From Chloroflexota bacterium (GTDB lineage: Bacteria; Chloroflexota; Dehalococcoidia; UBA2979), in contig CANFFZ010000022.1 of NCBI GenBank assembly GCA_947446155.1, forward strand, positions 1 through 22,591: a DNA stretch of 22,591 nt, given 5' to 3'. A model generated the notes under the pieces. It saw nothing but the letters and a program-made list of their open reading frames with translations. It was not told the DNA's origin and did not search any database. Each line of letters opens with the position of its first letter. Within the stretch, counting starts at the first letter, position 1. Made by a program: the position numbers and the translations under genes. This document shows, piece after piece, positions 14,911 through 22,443 of this stretch.

Positions 14911-15818
14911 GTAGCGCGGGCCGCGCGGAGGTGGCACCGGCTGTGCCCGCGTGGAAGCAGACGGCGCGTGACTACTTCGTCCTCACGAAGCCCTCGATCA
15001 TGCTGCTGCTGCTGATCACCACGGTGCCCGCAATGGTGCTGGCAGATGACGGCTGGCCGGGCTGGGGGCTCGTCCTCGCGACGCTGTTCGGCGGCATGCT
15101 GGCCGCGGGCGGCGCTGGCGCCGTCAACATGTACATCGACCGCGACATCGACGGCCTGATGACGCGGACGCGGAGGCGACCGATCCCCAGCGGACGCGTG
15201 CCCGCGAAACACGCCGCGATCTTCGGCTGGACGCTCGGGATGGCCTCGGGGCCGTGGCTGATGTTCACGGTCAACGAGTGGGCCGCTGGCCTGGCCCTCG
15301 GTGCGTTCGCCTTCTACGTCTTCGTGTACTCGATGTTCCTCAAGCGCCGCACTGTGCAGAACACAGTTGTCGGCGGCATCGCGGGCGCGCTCCCGCCGCT
15401 GATCGGCTGGGCGGCGATCACGAACTCCGTCACCATCGAGGGTGCGCTGCTCTTCGCCATCGTGTTCTTCTGGCAGCCGCCGCACTTCTGGGCGCTCGCA
15501 CTCGGCCTCGCGGACGACTACCGCGCGGTCAACGTGCCGATGATGCCGGTGGTGATGGGCGAACGCGAGACCAAGCGGCAGACGCTGCTATACAGCGCCC
15601 TGACGCTGCTCATCACGCTGATCTTCGGAACCGTTGCCCGCATGGGCGGCATCTACTTCGCCGTCGCGGCCATCGGCGGGGTTGGGTTCGTGGTAATGTC
15701 GTGGCGGATCATGCGCGGACAGGGCATCGAGGGCACCCGCGCGATGTTCCGCTACTCCACGTCCTACCTCGCGCTGCTGTTCGCGGCGATGGTGGCGGAC
15801 CGGATGCTGCTCGGCTAA
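14907..15818 (+). CDS. ctaB: Protoheme IX farnesyltransferase (heme O synthase)
   Basis: Converts protoheme to heme O with farnesyl diphosphate, the first step to the heme A or O of the oxidase. 303 aa from ATG 14907 (ATGA overlap with ccmD), about nine helices. The UbiA-family prenyl-diphosphate site is NMYIDRDID, with Asn74, Asp78 and Asp82, followed by RTRRRPIPSGR. YSMFLKRRTVQNTVVGGIAG and FFWQPPHFWALAL are typical of heme O synthases. The longer open frame from 14697 lies inside ccmC/ccmD and is rejected. Last gene of the operon; a convergent gene starts its stop 21 nt later. Confidence 0.96.
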   Translation: MSSAGRAEVAPAVPAWKQTARDYFVLTKPSIMLLLLITTVPAMVLADDGWPGWGLVLATLFGGMLAAGGAGAVNMYIDRDIDGLMTRTRRRPIPSGRVPAKHAAIFGWTLGMASGPWLMFTVNEWAAGLALGAFAFYVFVYSMFLKRRTVQNTVVGGIAGALPPLIGWAAITNSVTIEGALLFAIVFFWQPPHFWALALGLADDYRAVNVPMMPVVMGERETKRQTLLYSALTLLITLIFGTVARMGGIYFAVAAIGGVGFVVMSWRIMRGQGIEGTRAMFRYSTSYLALLFAAMVADRMLLG

Positions 15819-15828
15819 CCCGCCGTCA

Positions 15829-15840
15829 GCCCTCGAGGGC
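15829..15840. repeat. 12-bp perfect palindrome between convergent stops
   Basis: GCCCTCGAGGGC fills most of the 21-nt gap between ctaB and the ABC permease and touches the permease stop. It contains the octamer CCTCGAGG, which recurs in the window. The loop is too tight for a normal terminator; function not clear. Confidence 0.4.
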
Positions 15841-16913
15841 TATGCGTCCTCGAAGCGGAACGAGACGCGCGCCACCGCGAACGACACGAGTGCCCACGCC
15901 AGCAACACCAGCAGCGACGGCCACTGCTCGGTGATCGACTCGCTCTCGATCGTCACGCCTCGCAGCGCGTCGAGCATGTGCGTCAGCGGCAGCACCTTCA
16001 CGACCGTCTGCATCGCCTCAGGCAGCGAGCTGACCGGGAAGAACGAGCCCGAGAGAAACATCATCGGGAGGGTGATAGCGTTCGCCGCGCCCTCGACCGC
16101 CCCGCGGCCAGTCACCCGTCCTGCGAGGATGACGGCGATATTCAGGAACGAGATCGTCCCGAAGATCGCGATGAGCGGCGCCCAGATACCGCCGGAGAAC
16201 AGGTCCGCACCCAGCATCTGCGCGATCAGCGTCAGGAATACGACCTGCACACCGGTGATCACGAGGTGGGCCGCCAGCACGCTGCTGAAGAACCGCCACG
16301 GCGCCAGCGGCGTCGCGCGGATACGACGCAGCACACCCTCCTCGCGGTAGCGCGACAGTGATCCGGCAAGCCCAATGATCGCGAAACTCATCAGGCCCAT
16401 GCCGAGGATGCCCGGCGCGACGAACTGAAAGAACGACGTGGTCTTCGATTCGACCGGTCGCGTGGTCATCGAGATCGGGACGAGTACCTTCGTCAGGACG
16501 AGGTTCACGCGGTCGACCACAGAGGCGATCGCAGCCGAGGTGACCTGCCGTCCGATCGGGTCGCTGACACCGATCAGCAGCACGGCGTTGGCTGGGGTAT
16601 TCGGCGCTGCCGGGTCCACCACGAGGGCCGCATCGCCTTCGTCGTCCAGCACGAGGGCGCGCGCGGCGTCCTCGTCGAGGCCGGGGCGCACCTCCACCTC
16701 GAGGAAGCCCACCTGTGAGAGCGCATCCACCAGCGAACGTCCACGCTCGCTCGTGATGTCGACGGAGACGATGAGGCGGGTGGTGCCGGCGGAATCACCG
16801 GAGAAGAGCTTGAACACGCCCAGGAAGATCAACGGGAAGATCAACGCCCAGAACAACGCCTGCTTGTCGCGCGTCAGCATCTTCAACGAGGACGAGAAGA
16901 GGATCCGGGTCAT
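15840..16913 (-). CDS. ABC-2 type transporter permease
   Basis: 357 aa. One N-terminal helix (about 20-38), a large extracytoplasmic domain (40-165), then five helices (about 168-352), the layout of ABC2_membrane_3/YhfP-DrrB-like exporters. GILGMGLMSFAIIGLA, the coupling region REEGVLRRIRATPLAPWRF and FLSGSFFPVSSLP fit this family. ATG 16913 overlaps the stop of the ATPase gene (ATGA), so the two are a translation-coupled exporter. Substrate cannot be told; drugs, lipids or polysaccharide precursors are possible. Confidence 0.88.
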   Translation of the reverse strand: MTRILFSSSLKMLTRDKQALFWALIFPLIFLGVFKLFSGDSAGTTRLIVSVDITSERGRSLVDALSQVGFLEVEVRPGLDEDAARALVLDDEGDAALVVDPAAPNTPANAVLLIGVSDPIGRQVTSAAIASVVDRVNLVLTKVLVPISMTTRPVESKTTSFFQFVAPGILGMGLMSFAIIGLAGSLSRYREEGVLRRIRATPLAPWRFFSSVLAAHLVITGVQVVFLTLIAQMLGADLFSGGIWAPLIAIFGTISFLNIAVILAGRVTGRGAVEGAANAITLPMMFLSGSFFPVSSLPEAMQTVVKVLPLTHMLDALRGVTIESESITEQWPSLLVLLAWALVSFAVARVSFRFEDA

Positions 16914-17857
16914 CCGCTCAACTTCCGTCCGGTGACGTTCATGAACACATCCTCCAATGAGGCCGGCTGCACCGCGAGGTCGACCAGCCGCACACCCTCG
17001 CGGTCAGCGAGCGCGGTGAGCGCCGCCGTGACCGCCGGCGCGTCCTGCGCGCGCAGCCGCACGATGTGGCCGTCCGCACCGAGGGCCACCTCCACCTCGG
17101 CGGCACCGGGGAGGGCGCGGACGCCCGCCTCGGACAGCGGGGTCGCACTGGTGGCCATGACTCGATAGGGGGCGTGTAGGGAGCGGATGAGGCCCGCGGG
17201 GGTGTCGAGCGCGACCATCCTGCCAGCGTTCATAAAGGCGACGCGGTCACAGAGCGCCTGCGCTTCCTCCATGTAGTGCGTGGTGAGCACCACGGTCGCG
17301 CCCGCGTCACGCACCTCGCGCACGATCTCCCACAGGTCGAGGCGTGCGTCCGGGTCGAGGCCAGCCGTCGGCTCGTCGAAGAAGACGAGTTCCGGATCGT
17401 TCACCAGCGCCGCCACGATGCTGAACCGCTGCTTCATGCCCCCGGACAGCGTCCCGATCCGCGCACCGGCACGCTCCGCAAGGTGGACACGCTCCAGCAA
17501 GTCCATCGCGGGGATCCGCTGCGGGTAGAACGAGCCAAACAGCTCGAGGATTTCGCGCAGCGTCAGGAACTGGTGGTACGAGGCGGCCTGCAGCTGCACA
17601 CCGATGCGTGCCTTCACGGCGACCGGGTCCTGGGTGACCTCGACGCCGAGGACACGTGCCGTGCCCTCCGTGGGGCGCGTCAACCCCTCGAGGATCTCGA
17701 CCAGCGTGGTCTTGCCCGCGCCATTGGGACCGAGGATGCCGAAGATCTCGCCGCGCTGCACCTCGGCGGACACGCCCGCGAGCGCCGTCACGTCACCGTA
17801 GCGCTTCACGAGGCCGTGCGCCTCGATCACGAGTGTTGATGCCGTTTGCGCGTCCAT
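16910..17857 (-). CDS. ABC transporter ATP-binding protein (exporter class)
   Basis: Drives the downstream permease. 315 aa from ATG 17857; a GTG at 17899 would add 14 residues and sit 10 nt after the GreA-like stop, and neither start has a good ribosome site. Walker A GPNGAGKT (43-50), signature LSGGMKQR (137-144), Walker B with FFDEP (159-163), D-loop GLD and switch His194 (TTHYMEEA) are all intact. The C-terminal 80-90 residues form the DrrA/CcmA-like extension (ASLEDVFMNVTGRKLSG end). Known DrrA-type proteins pair with ABC-2 permeases as here. Confidence 0.9.
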   Translation of the reverse strand: MDAQTASTLVIEAHGLVKRYGDVTALAGVSAEVQRGEIFGILGPNGAGKTTLVEILEGLTRPTEGTARVLGVEVTQDPVAVKARIGVQLQAASYHQFLTLREILELFGSFYPQRIPAMDLLERVHLAERAGARIGTLSGGMKQRFSIVAALVNDPELVFFDEPTAGLDPDARLDLWEIVREVRDAGATVVLTTHYMEEAQALCDRVAFMNAGRMVALDTPAGLIRSLHAPYRVMATSATPLSEAGVRALPGAAEVEVALGADGHIVRLRAQDAPAVTAALTALADREGVRLVDLAVQPASLEDVFMNVTGRKLSG

Positions 17858-17909
17858 GTCCGGAGGATACCCGCGAACCCCCGCAGGGGCTCGCGACACG
17901 AAACGAGGA

Positions 17910-18710
17910 TTAGCCCTGAATTTCGAGGATCTTGAACACGACCGGCCCGGACGGCGCGTTCACGGTGACTTCGTCGCCCGTGCCACGGTTCATCACGGCA
18001 ACGCCCACCGGTGACTGGATCGAGATCTTGCCCTGCGACGGATCGACCTCGATCGCACTCACCAGCTTGAACGTCTGCTCGCGCTTCGTCTCGAGGTTCA
18101 CGAGCTTGACGACCGAGCCAACGTTTGCACGCCCGCGCTTCGCCTGCTCGTCGATGATCACCGCGTTGCGCAGACGGCTTTCGAGGTCACGGATGCGCGC
18201 TTCGAGCTGGCCCTGTTCGTCGCGGGCAGCATCGAGGGGCGCGTTCTCACGGAAGTCCTTGTCCGCCATCGCGTCATGCAACTTCTGCGCGATCATCGGG
18301 CGCTTGCCCTTCTCCATCGCGAGTTGCTCCTCGATGTGCCGGAGGCCGTCGAGGGTCACGTAGAAGGCCGCCCCACCGAGTTCGGCGTTCGCACCCTGGC
18401 CGCCTCGAGCGCCGCCGCCGGTCAGCCCGATGCCGAGCGCGGGTACGAGGTTCTCCGGGGTGAACGCGAGGCGTGAGCAGTAGGCGAGGAAGGCGCGCAG
18501 CGGCTCGATAGTCGCCGGCTCGCCGTCCGTCTTCGTCTTCACGTACGTGGTGACATCCCCGCCCCGCAGCTCCGCCATCGAGCGGGTGAGGCCAAAGAAC
18601 GCGACAAAGGCCCGGACGACGGGAAGTTCCACTTCCGCCTTCTCCGGTTCGTTCGCCAGGGAGCCAGCAAAGTGCTCCAGGGCCTCAGACGCCGTCACGC
18701 TCTCCGCCAC
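17910..18710 (-). CDS. GreA/GreB-family transcription factor with an extra N-terminal domain
   Basis: Expected to bind the RNA polymerase secondary channel and stimulate cleavage of backtracked RNA. 266 aa, about 110 more than ordinary GreA. Residues 115-190 are the antiparallel coiled coil (YVTLDGLRHIEEQLAMEKGK), with the tip acids kept as Asp152 and Glu155 in KDFRENAPL. Residues 195-266 are the C-terminal FKBP-like domain. Residues 1-92 are helical and look like the SAM-like core-binding domain of tyrosine recombinases (VVRAFVAFFGLTRSMAEL, DVTTYV, PLRAFLAYCSRL), joined by a Gly-rich linker (94-106). GTG 18710 has GGAG 6 nt upstream. First gene of an operon with the ABC pair. Confidence 0.85.
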   Translation of the reverse strand: MAESVTASEALEHFAGSLANEPEKAEVELPVVRAFVAFFGLTRSMAELRGGDVTTYVKTKTDGEPATIEPLRAFLAYCSRLAFTPENLVPALGIGLTGGGARGGQGANAELGGAAFYVTLDGLRHIEEQLAMEKGKRPMIAQKLHDAMADKDFRENAPLDAARDEQGQLEARIRDLESRLRNAVIIDEQAKRGRANVGSVVKLVNLETKREQTFKLVSAIEVDPSQGKISIQSPVGVAVMNRGTGDEVTVNAPSGPVVFKILEIQG

Positions 18711-18843
18711 GGGGGTCTCCGCTCGCGCTCAATCGCCTCGCCTAGCAGGGGCGGGCAGGGTGCTTCGGGTCATCTCGGGCGCGGTCGCCGCGTTCGGGAA
18801 TGCGACGACTTCCAGAACAACGGCTGGAACCTCATGAGTAGAG

Positions 18844-18872
18844 TCTAGAAGATGACGGGGATGGCCTGTCAA
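18844..18872 (-). promoter_or_regulatory. Predicted promoter of the greA-like/ABC operon
   Basis: On the minus strand a perfect TTGACA (18872-18867), a 17-nt spacer and TCTAGA (18849-18844). The start would be near 18837, giving a leader of about 125 nt. The leader contains a 6-bp inverted repeat TTCCAG/CTGGAA (18810-18815 with 18824-18829, 8-nt loop). Confidence 0.5.
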
Positions 18873-18937
18873 CGCGTTATGGCATCCCGCCGCTCGCCCG
18901 GCCCGCAGCCCACCCCACCGGCCCGGGAGGCCAACCC

Positions 18938-19678
18938 ATGACCGCCGATCCCCTCGCCCCCCTCACCGCCGAGGCCGCACGCCTGGGCGTCCACCTCGAC
19001 GAGCCCGCGCGAGAGCGCTTCGTTCGCTACCTCGACCTGATCGAGGAGTGGAACGAACGCGCCGGCATCACCAGCCTGACCGACCGCGAGGAGATCCAGC
19101 TCCGCCACTTCGCGGAGCCGCTCGCGCTGCTTGCCGCCCTGCGCAGCGCCGGCATCGTCCCCGAGGGATCGAGGCAGCGCATCGCCGACCTCGGGGCCGG
19201 CGGCGGCTTCCCCGGTGTCCCGATGGCAATCGCGGAGACCGGGCTCAACCTCGTCCTGGTGGAGTCGCACGGACGCCGCGCCGAGTTCCTTCGCACCGTC
19301 GTTGAGGCGCTCGCGCTGGAACACGCGCAAGTCGTCGGGGCACGCGCGGAGGACGCCGGGCGGGGGCCGATGCTGCGCGCCACCTTCGATCTCGTGACCG
19401 CGCGCGCGCTCGCACCGTTGCCCGTGCTGATCGAGTACGCCCTCCCGTTGTTGAAGGATGGCGGCCTGCTCGTCGCTCCGAAGGGCAGCCGCGCCGGCGA
19501 CGAACTCGCCGCTTCCGGTGGAGCGCTCAAGGCCCTCGGCGGTGACCTGCGGGACACCCTCGACCTGCCGCTGCCCGAGGGCGTCCCGCCGCAGCGCGTC
19601 ATCGTCATCCGGCGGACGGGCCGCCTGGATGGGCGCTACCCGAGGCGGGCGGGGATCCCGTCACGCGAACCGCTGTAG
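18938..19678 (+). CDS. rsmG: 16S rRNA (guanine-527-N7) methyltransferase RsmG
   Basis: SAM-dependent methylation of G527 in 16S rRNA; loss of the enzyme commonly gives low-level streptomycin resistance. 246 aa. N-terminal helical part 1-75 with YLDLIEEWNERAGITSLTD, then a Rossmann methyltransferase: SAM motif DLGAGGGFPG (84-93) and FDLVTARALAPLPVLIEYA. The end YPRRAGIPSREPL is the family C-terminal signature. GGGAGG lies 7 nt before ATG 18938. It is divergent from the greA-like gene and appears to stand alone; the usual gidA/parA neighbours are absent. Confidence 0.95.
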   Translation: MTADPLAPLTAEAARLGVHLDEPARERFVRYLDLIEEWNERAGITSLTDREEIQLRHFAEPLALLAALRSAGIVPEGSRQRIADLGAGGGFPGVPMAIAETGLNLVLVESHGRRAEFLRTVVEALALEHAQVVGARAEDAGRGPMLRATFDLVTARALAPLPVLIEYALPLLKDGGLLVAPKGSRAGDELAASGGALKALGGDLRDTLDLPLPEGVPPQRVIVIRRTGRLDGRYPRRAGIPSREPL

Positions 19679-19705
19679 CGGCCCACCGCCCTCGACAGCC
19701 GGTGC

Positions 19706-19714
19706 TGGTACAAT
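19706..19714 (+). promoter_or_regulatory. Extended -10 promoter for the membrane protein at 19754
   Basis: TGGTACAAT gives a TGn extension and TACAAT -10 (19709-19714) with no good -35 at 17 nt. A start near 19720 would give a 34-nt leader that includes GGAGGAA (19741-19747), 6 nt before the ATG. Confidence 0.5.
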
Positions 19715-19753
19715 CGGCGCACTCCCCGGCCACCTCGTGCGGAGGAACGGCCG

Positions 19754-20419
19754 ATGCGCTACCCCGAACCGGACGCCGCAGACACGGCGCGCCCTGCACC
19801 CGTCGAGGGCGATCAGGCAACGCCTGCCCCGCCGTCACGCCGTCGCCGCCGGATCGCCAACGTCGATGCGTTGGTGCCGATGCCGTTCGCCCTCGTGTTC
19901 GCGCTCGCGGGCATGGTGGCGCTGGCGTTCGGCGGCTGGCTCTGGTGGTTGACCTCCGGCCTCGGTGACCCACGGACAACGCTGACCACAACACTGACCG
20001 TCGGCGTGCCGTTCTCCTTCGCGCTCTGGATCGCCTGGCTGGTGATCTCGATCGCGGTGGTCCAGCGCCTTGGCCGCACGATGGTGCCGGTCGACCGGCT
20101 GCTCCGCGAGGCGGGGTTGGCGTGCTGGCCGTTGTTCCTCGCGCTGGGCATGGCGATCCCTGCGATTTCCTTCGGCGTCGGCATCCTCGCGATCGGTGGG
20201 TGGGTGGCGGCGACACAGGCCGCCCTCGCACGGGTCGCGGGCCGGCCGAGTCGAGACGTCCTGGCGGCGAACCTCGTTGGCTTCGGTGTGTGGTGTGTGG
20301 TGATGTCGCTGCTCGCGAGCGGTGACCACGCGATCGCCCCCGGCCCCTTCGTGGCCGAGTCGATCTGGGAAGCCGTCACCTCGCAGGGCGTCGTCGTAGT
20401 CGAAGGCACGACGCCCTAG
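19754..20419 (+). CDS. Multi-pass membrane protein of unknown function
   Basis: 221 aa. A 35-residue Pro/Ala-rich cytosolic N-terminus ending in RRRRR is followed by four to five helices (about 43-66, 83-104, 119-153 probably as two, 170-189). No family, catalytic motif, or metal-binding cluster recognised; only two cysteines, both within membrane segments. It has its own extended -10 promoter and a strong GGAGGAA ribosome site, so it is probably a real and independently expressed gene. It is convergent with the next gene, with a 9-nt gap and no terminator. Confidence 0.75.
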   Translation: MRYPEPDAADTARPAPVEGDQATPAPPSRRRRRIANVDALVPMPFALVFALAGMVALAFGGWLWWLTSGLGDPRTTLTTTLTVGVPFSFALWIAWLVISIAVVQRLGRTMVPVDRLLREAGLACWPLFLALGMAIPAISFGVGILAIGGWVAATQAALARVAGRPSRDVLAANLVGFGVWCVVMSLLASGDHAIAPGPFVAESIWEAVTSQGVVVVEGTTP

Positions 20420-20428
20420 CGCGCTCGT

Positions 20429-20989
20429 TTACACCTGCGCGGTCGCTCGACGTCCGTCGCGCTCGTGAGCCACGAAGCCAGCGATCAGCCCCACGAGCAC
20501 CGCGACCGCACCGACCGCCGCGGCGATCGATACCCAGCCAGCGATCGAGGCGACAACGGACCACCCCCACGCGTAGAGCAGCAGGTCGCGCAGCGTCTCG
20601 CCTCGGAACTGCGTCTGCACTTGCGCTGCCAGGGCCGCGTCGCCGGGTGCGGCCTGCGAGGCCGCGCTCACCTCGGAGTAGGTCTTGCCGCCGCCGGACT
20701 TGTCGAGGTGTACGGCGATGAACTCGTCGGCGTAGGCCTTCGCCTTCGGGCCGCTGTCCACGGGCTGCCCCGCGTACTGCTGCAGGCCGGGAAACTGCGC
20801 CGGGGTCAGGCCGGGGCTTCCTGCCGGTGGGAAGGTGATGCGCTGCTCCGCCAGTTGGTCATGCACCATCGCCTTGCCAAAGTTCGCGCCCCACATCAGG
20901 AGCCCGCTGCTCACCGCCAGCACGAGGAACAGCACGACCCCCACCGTCGCGAGCGTGGGCATCGCCGTCAGCCAGGTCTTCATACGCAT
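20429..20989 (-). CDS. Conserved-looking membrane protein with an extracytoplasmic domain
   Basis: 186 aa. One N-terminal helix (11-33), an extracytoplasmic part (34-134) with QRITFPPAGSPG, QYAGQPVDSGPKAKAYADEF and FIAVHLDKSGGGKTYSEV, then two helices (136-156 and 156-174) and a basic cytosolic end. I associate the YAGQ/YADEFIAVHL pattern with unnamed actinobacterial and Chloroflexi membrane proteins; function unknown. Two starts are possible: ATG 20989, or ATG 20983 which overlaps the stop of the EAL fragment upstream (ATGA). It probably shares a transcript with the c-di-GMP gene. Confidence 0.75.
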   Translation of the reverse strand: MRMKTWLTAMPTLATVGVVLFLVLAVSSGLLMWGANFGKAMVHDQLAEQRITFPPAGSPGLTPAQFPGLQQYAGQPVDSGPKAKAYADEFIAVHLDKSGGGKTYSEVSAASQAAPGDAALAAQVQTQFRGETLRDLLLYAWGWSVVASIAGWVSIAAAVGAVAVLVGLIAGFVAHERDGRRATAQV

Positions 20990-21687
20990 CCGGACGGTCC
21001 GTCTCTGAGGGGGCTCCGGCCGCCTCGTAATCGAGTCTTGCCTGCGCGCGTATCGAGGGGTGCCGCGGCACGGTGTGCCTCGAGGTAGGCACCGATCTCC
21101 TCGCCCGGCATCGGGCGTGCGAAGAAGTAGCCTTGGAACTCGTCCACGCCGAGCGCCAGCAGGATGTCGCGCTGCTCGGCGGTTTCGACCCCTTCGGCGA
21201 CGACGGTCAGGCCGAGGCCGTGTCCGAGGTCGGTCGCCATCTTGGCGATCACGCGGCTGCGGTCGTCCGACTGCAGATCGTCGACGAACTCCTTGTCGAT
21301 CTTGATCGAGGTCAGCGGAAACTGATGGACCGACGTGAGCATGGAATATCCCGTCCCGAAGTCATCGACGGCGACGCCGTACCCTTCGGCCCGGAGGCCA
21401 CCCAGCAGCGCGAGCGCTCCCTCGGTCTCCCCGATGATCGCGCTCTCGGTGATCTCGACCGTCACATTCGAAGCGGGAATCCCGAATGCCCTCGCTTGCC
21501 TGGTGAGCTGTTCAAGAAGCCCCGATCGCCTGAACGCCAGCGGCGAGATGTTCAGGCTCACCGTGATGTTGTGGCCGGCATCCAGCCACTGCCGCAGCCA
21601 GGTGAAGGAGATCTCGCGCACCTGGTGCCCGATGTCCGCGATCAGGCCGGCGGACTCTGCGATCGGAATGAATTCCGCCGGGCCCAC
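20980..21687 (-). pseudogene. EAL phosphodiesterase part of a frame-broken GGDEF-EAL gene
   Basis: Codes for most of a c-di-GMP phosphodiesterase domain, 235 codons from a GTG that lies just after the G tract. The residues needed for Mg2+ and catalysis that lie in this piece are present: Asn46 (SLNISPLAF), Glu78 (VEITES), Asp108 and Asp109 (VDDFGTG), Lys129 (IKID), Glu165 (VAEGVE) and Gln185 (QGYFFARP). The EAL motif itself, which supplies an essential Glu, is in the upstream piece in another frame. A protein from GTG 21687 alone would therefore lack it and should be inactive. It would become one protein with the upstream piece if the tract had 9 or 12 G instead of 11. Confidence 0.85.
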
Positions 21688-22443
21688 GGCCCCCCCCCCC
21701 GCCTCGGCGTCGTGAGGCGGGCGAGTGCCTCGACTTCCACGACGACACCATCCGCCGCTCGAACGATCGGCTGAAACGCCACGCCGATTGCCTTGTCGGC
21801 GATCGCCTGGCGAAAATCACGCGTCAGGTCGACACGGATCCGGGCCAACTCGGCGAACTCAGCGCGGAAGAACTCGAAGCGGTTCCGGCCGCGATCCTTC
21901 GCCGCATACATCGCGATATCCGCAGCCCGAAACAGTGTCTCGACGTCACGCCCATCCTCGGGGTACACGGCCACACCGCTGGACGCTGTGACGAAGACGT
22001 TGCGCCCGTCGACTTCGAACGGTACTCGGAAGGATTCGACGAGGCGATCAGCAAGGCTGACGATGGGGCCCAGGCCGGAGGCTCGCCGTTGAAGCACCGC
22101 GAACTTTCCTCCGGAGAGGCGCGAAATCGACTCCTCCCGGCCCATGGCTAATTCGAGCCGGCGTGCGACCCATTGCAAGACCTCGTTGCCCGCCGCGTGC
22201 CCCATCGTGTCGTTCACGTCCTTGAACGCATCGAGGTCGAGAAAGTGCACCGCGAGTCGCTCGTCCGGCCGGAGAATCGGGAACATCCGCGCCAGTCGAT
22301 CCTGGAGCAACCACCGCTTCAGCAGTCCGGTCACTTCGTCATAGTTGGTGACGTAGGTGAGCCGAGCCTCGACCTCGGCCTTCTCGATCCGCAACTCGCG
22401 CTCCGCGAAGGCCCGCTCGACCGCCGGCCCGAGGCGCGCGAGG
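21642..22443 (-). pseudogene. GGDEF domain and start of EAL domain, cut by an IS at its 5' side
   Basis: Upstream part of the same c-di-GMP gene. The frame is open through 22443 into the IS; the first usable start inside host sequence is TTG 22394, with no ribosome site. A charged helical linker (ERAFAERELRIEKAEVEARL) leads into a GGDEF fold: NYDEVTGLLKR, metal Asp53 in FLDLDAFKDVND, and YPEDGRDVETLFRAADIAMYAAK. The active-site signature reads SGGKF (94-98 from the TTG) rather than GGDEF, so cyclase activity is unlikely; it may bind GTP as a regulator. EAL follows at 222-224. After PRRGGG the frame goes wrong and stops at 21642. Any sensor domain lies beyond the IS. Confidence 0.85.
21690..21700. 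repeat. 11-base homopolymer (C on +, G on the coding strand) at the frameshift
   Basis: Eleven C on the plus strand inside the GGDEF-EAL gene. With 11 G the frame ends in a spurious PWARRNSF tail; 12, 9 or 6 G join EALARLTTPRR to GPAEFIPIAESAG. Six would match the normal spacing in EAL domains. It could be a phase-variation tract, a decayed gene, or a sequencing error. Confidence 0.9.

Noticed and set aside
17873..17894. Hairpin (9-bp stem, GC-rich) between the greA-like stop and the ABC ATPase start
   Set aside because: No T tract, one wobble pair, and it would be inside the coding region if GTG 17899 is used; the operon appears to read through. Not called as a terminator.
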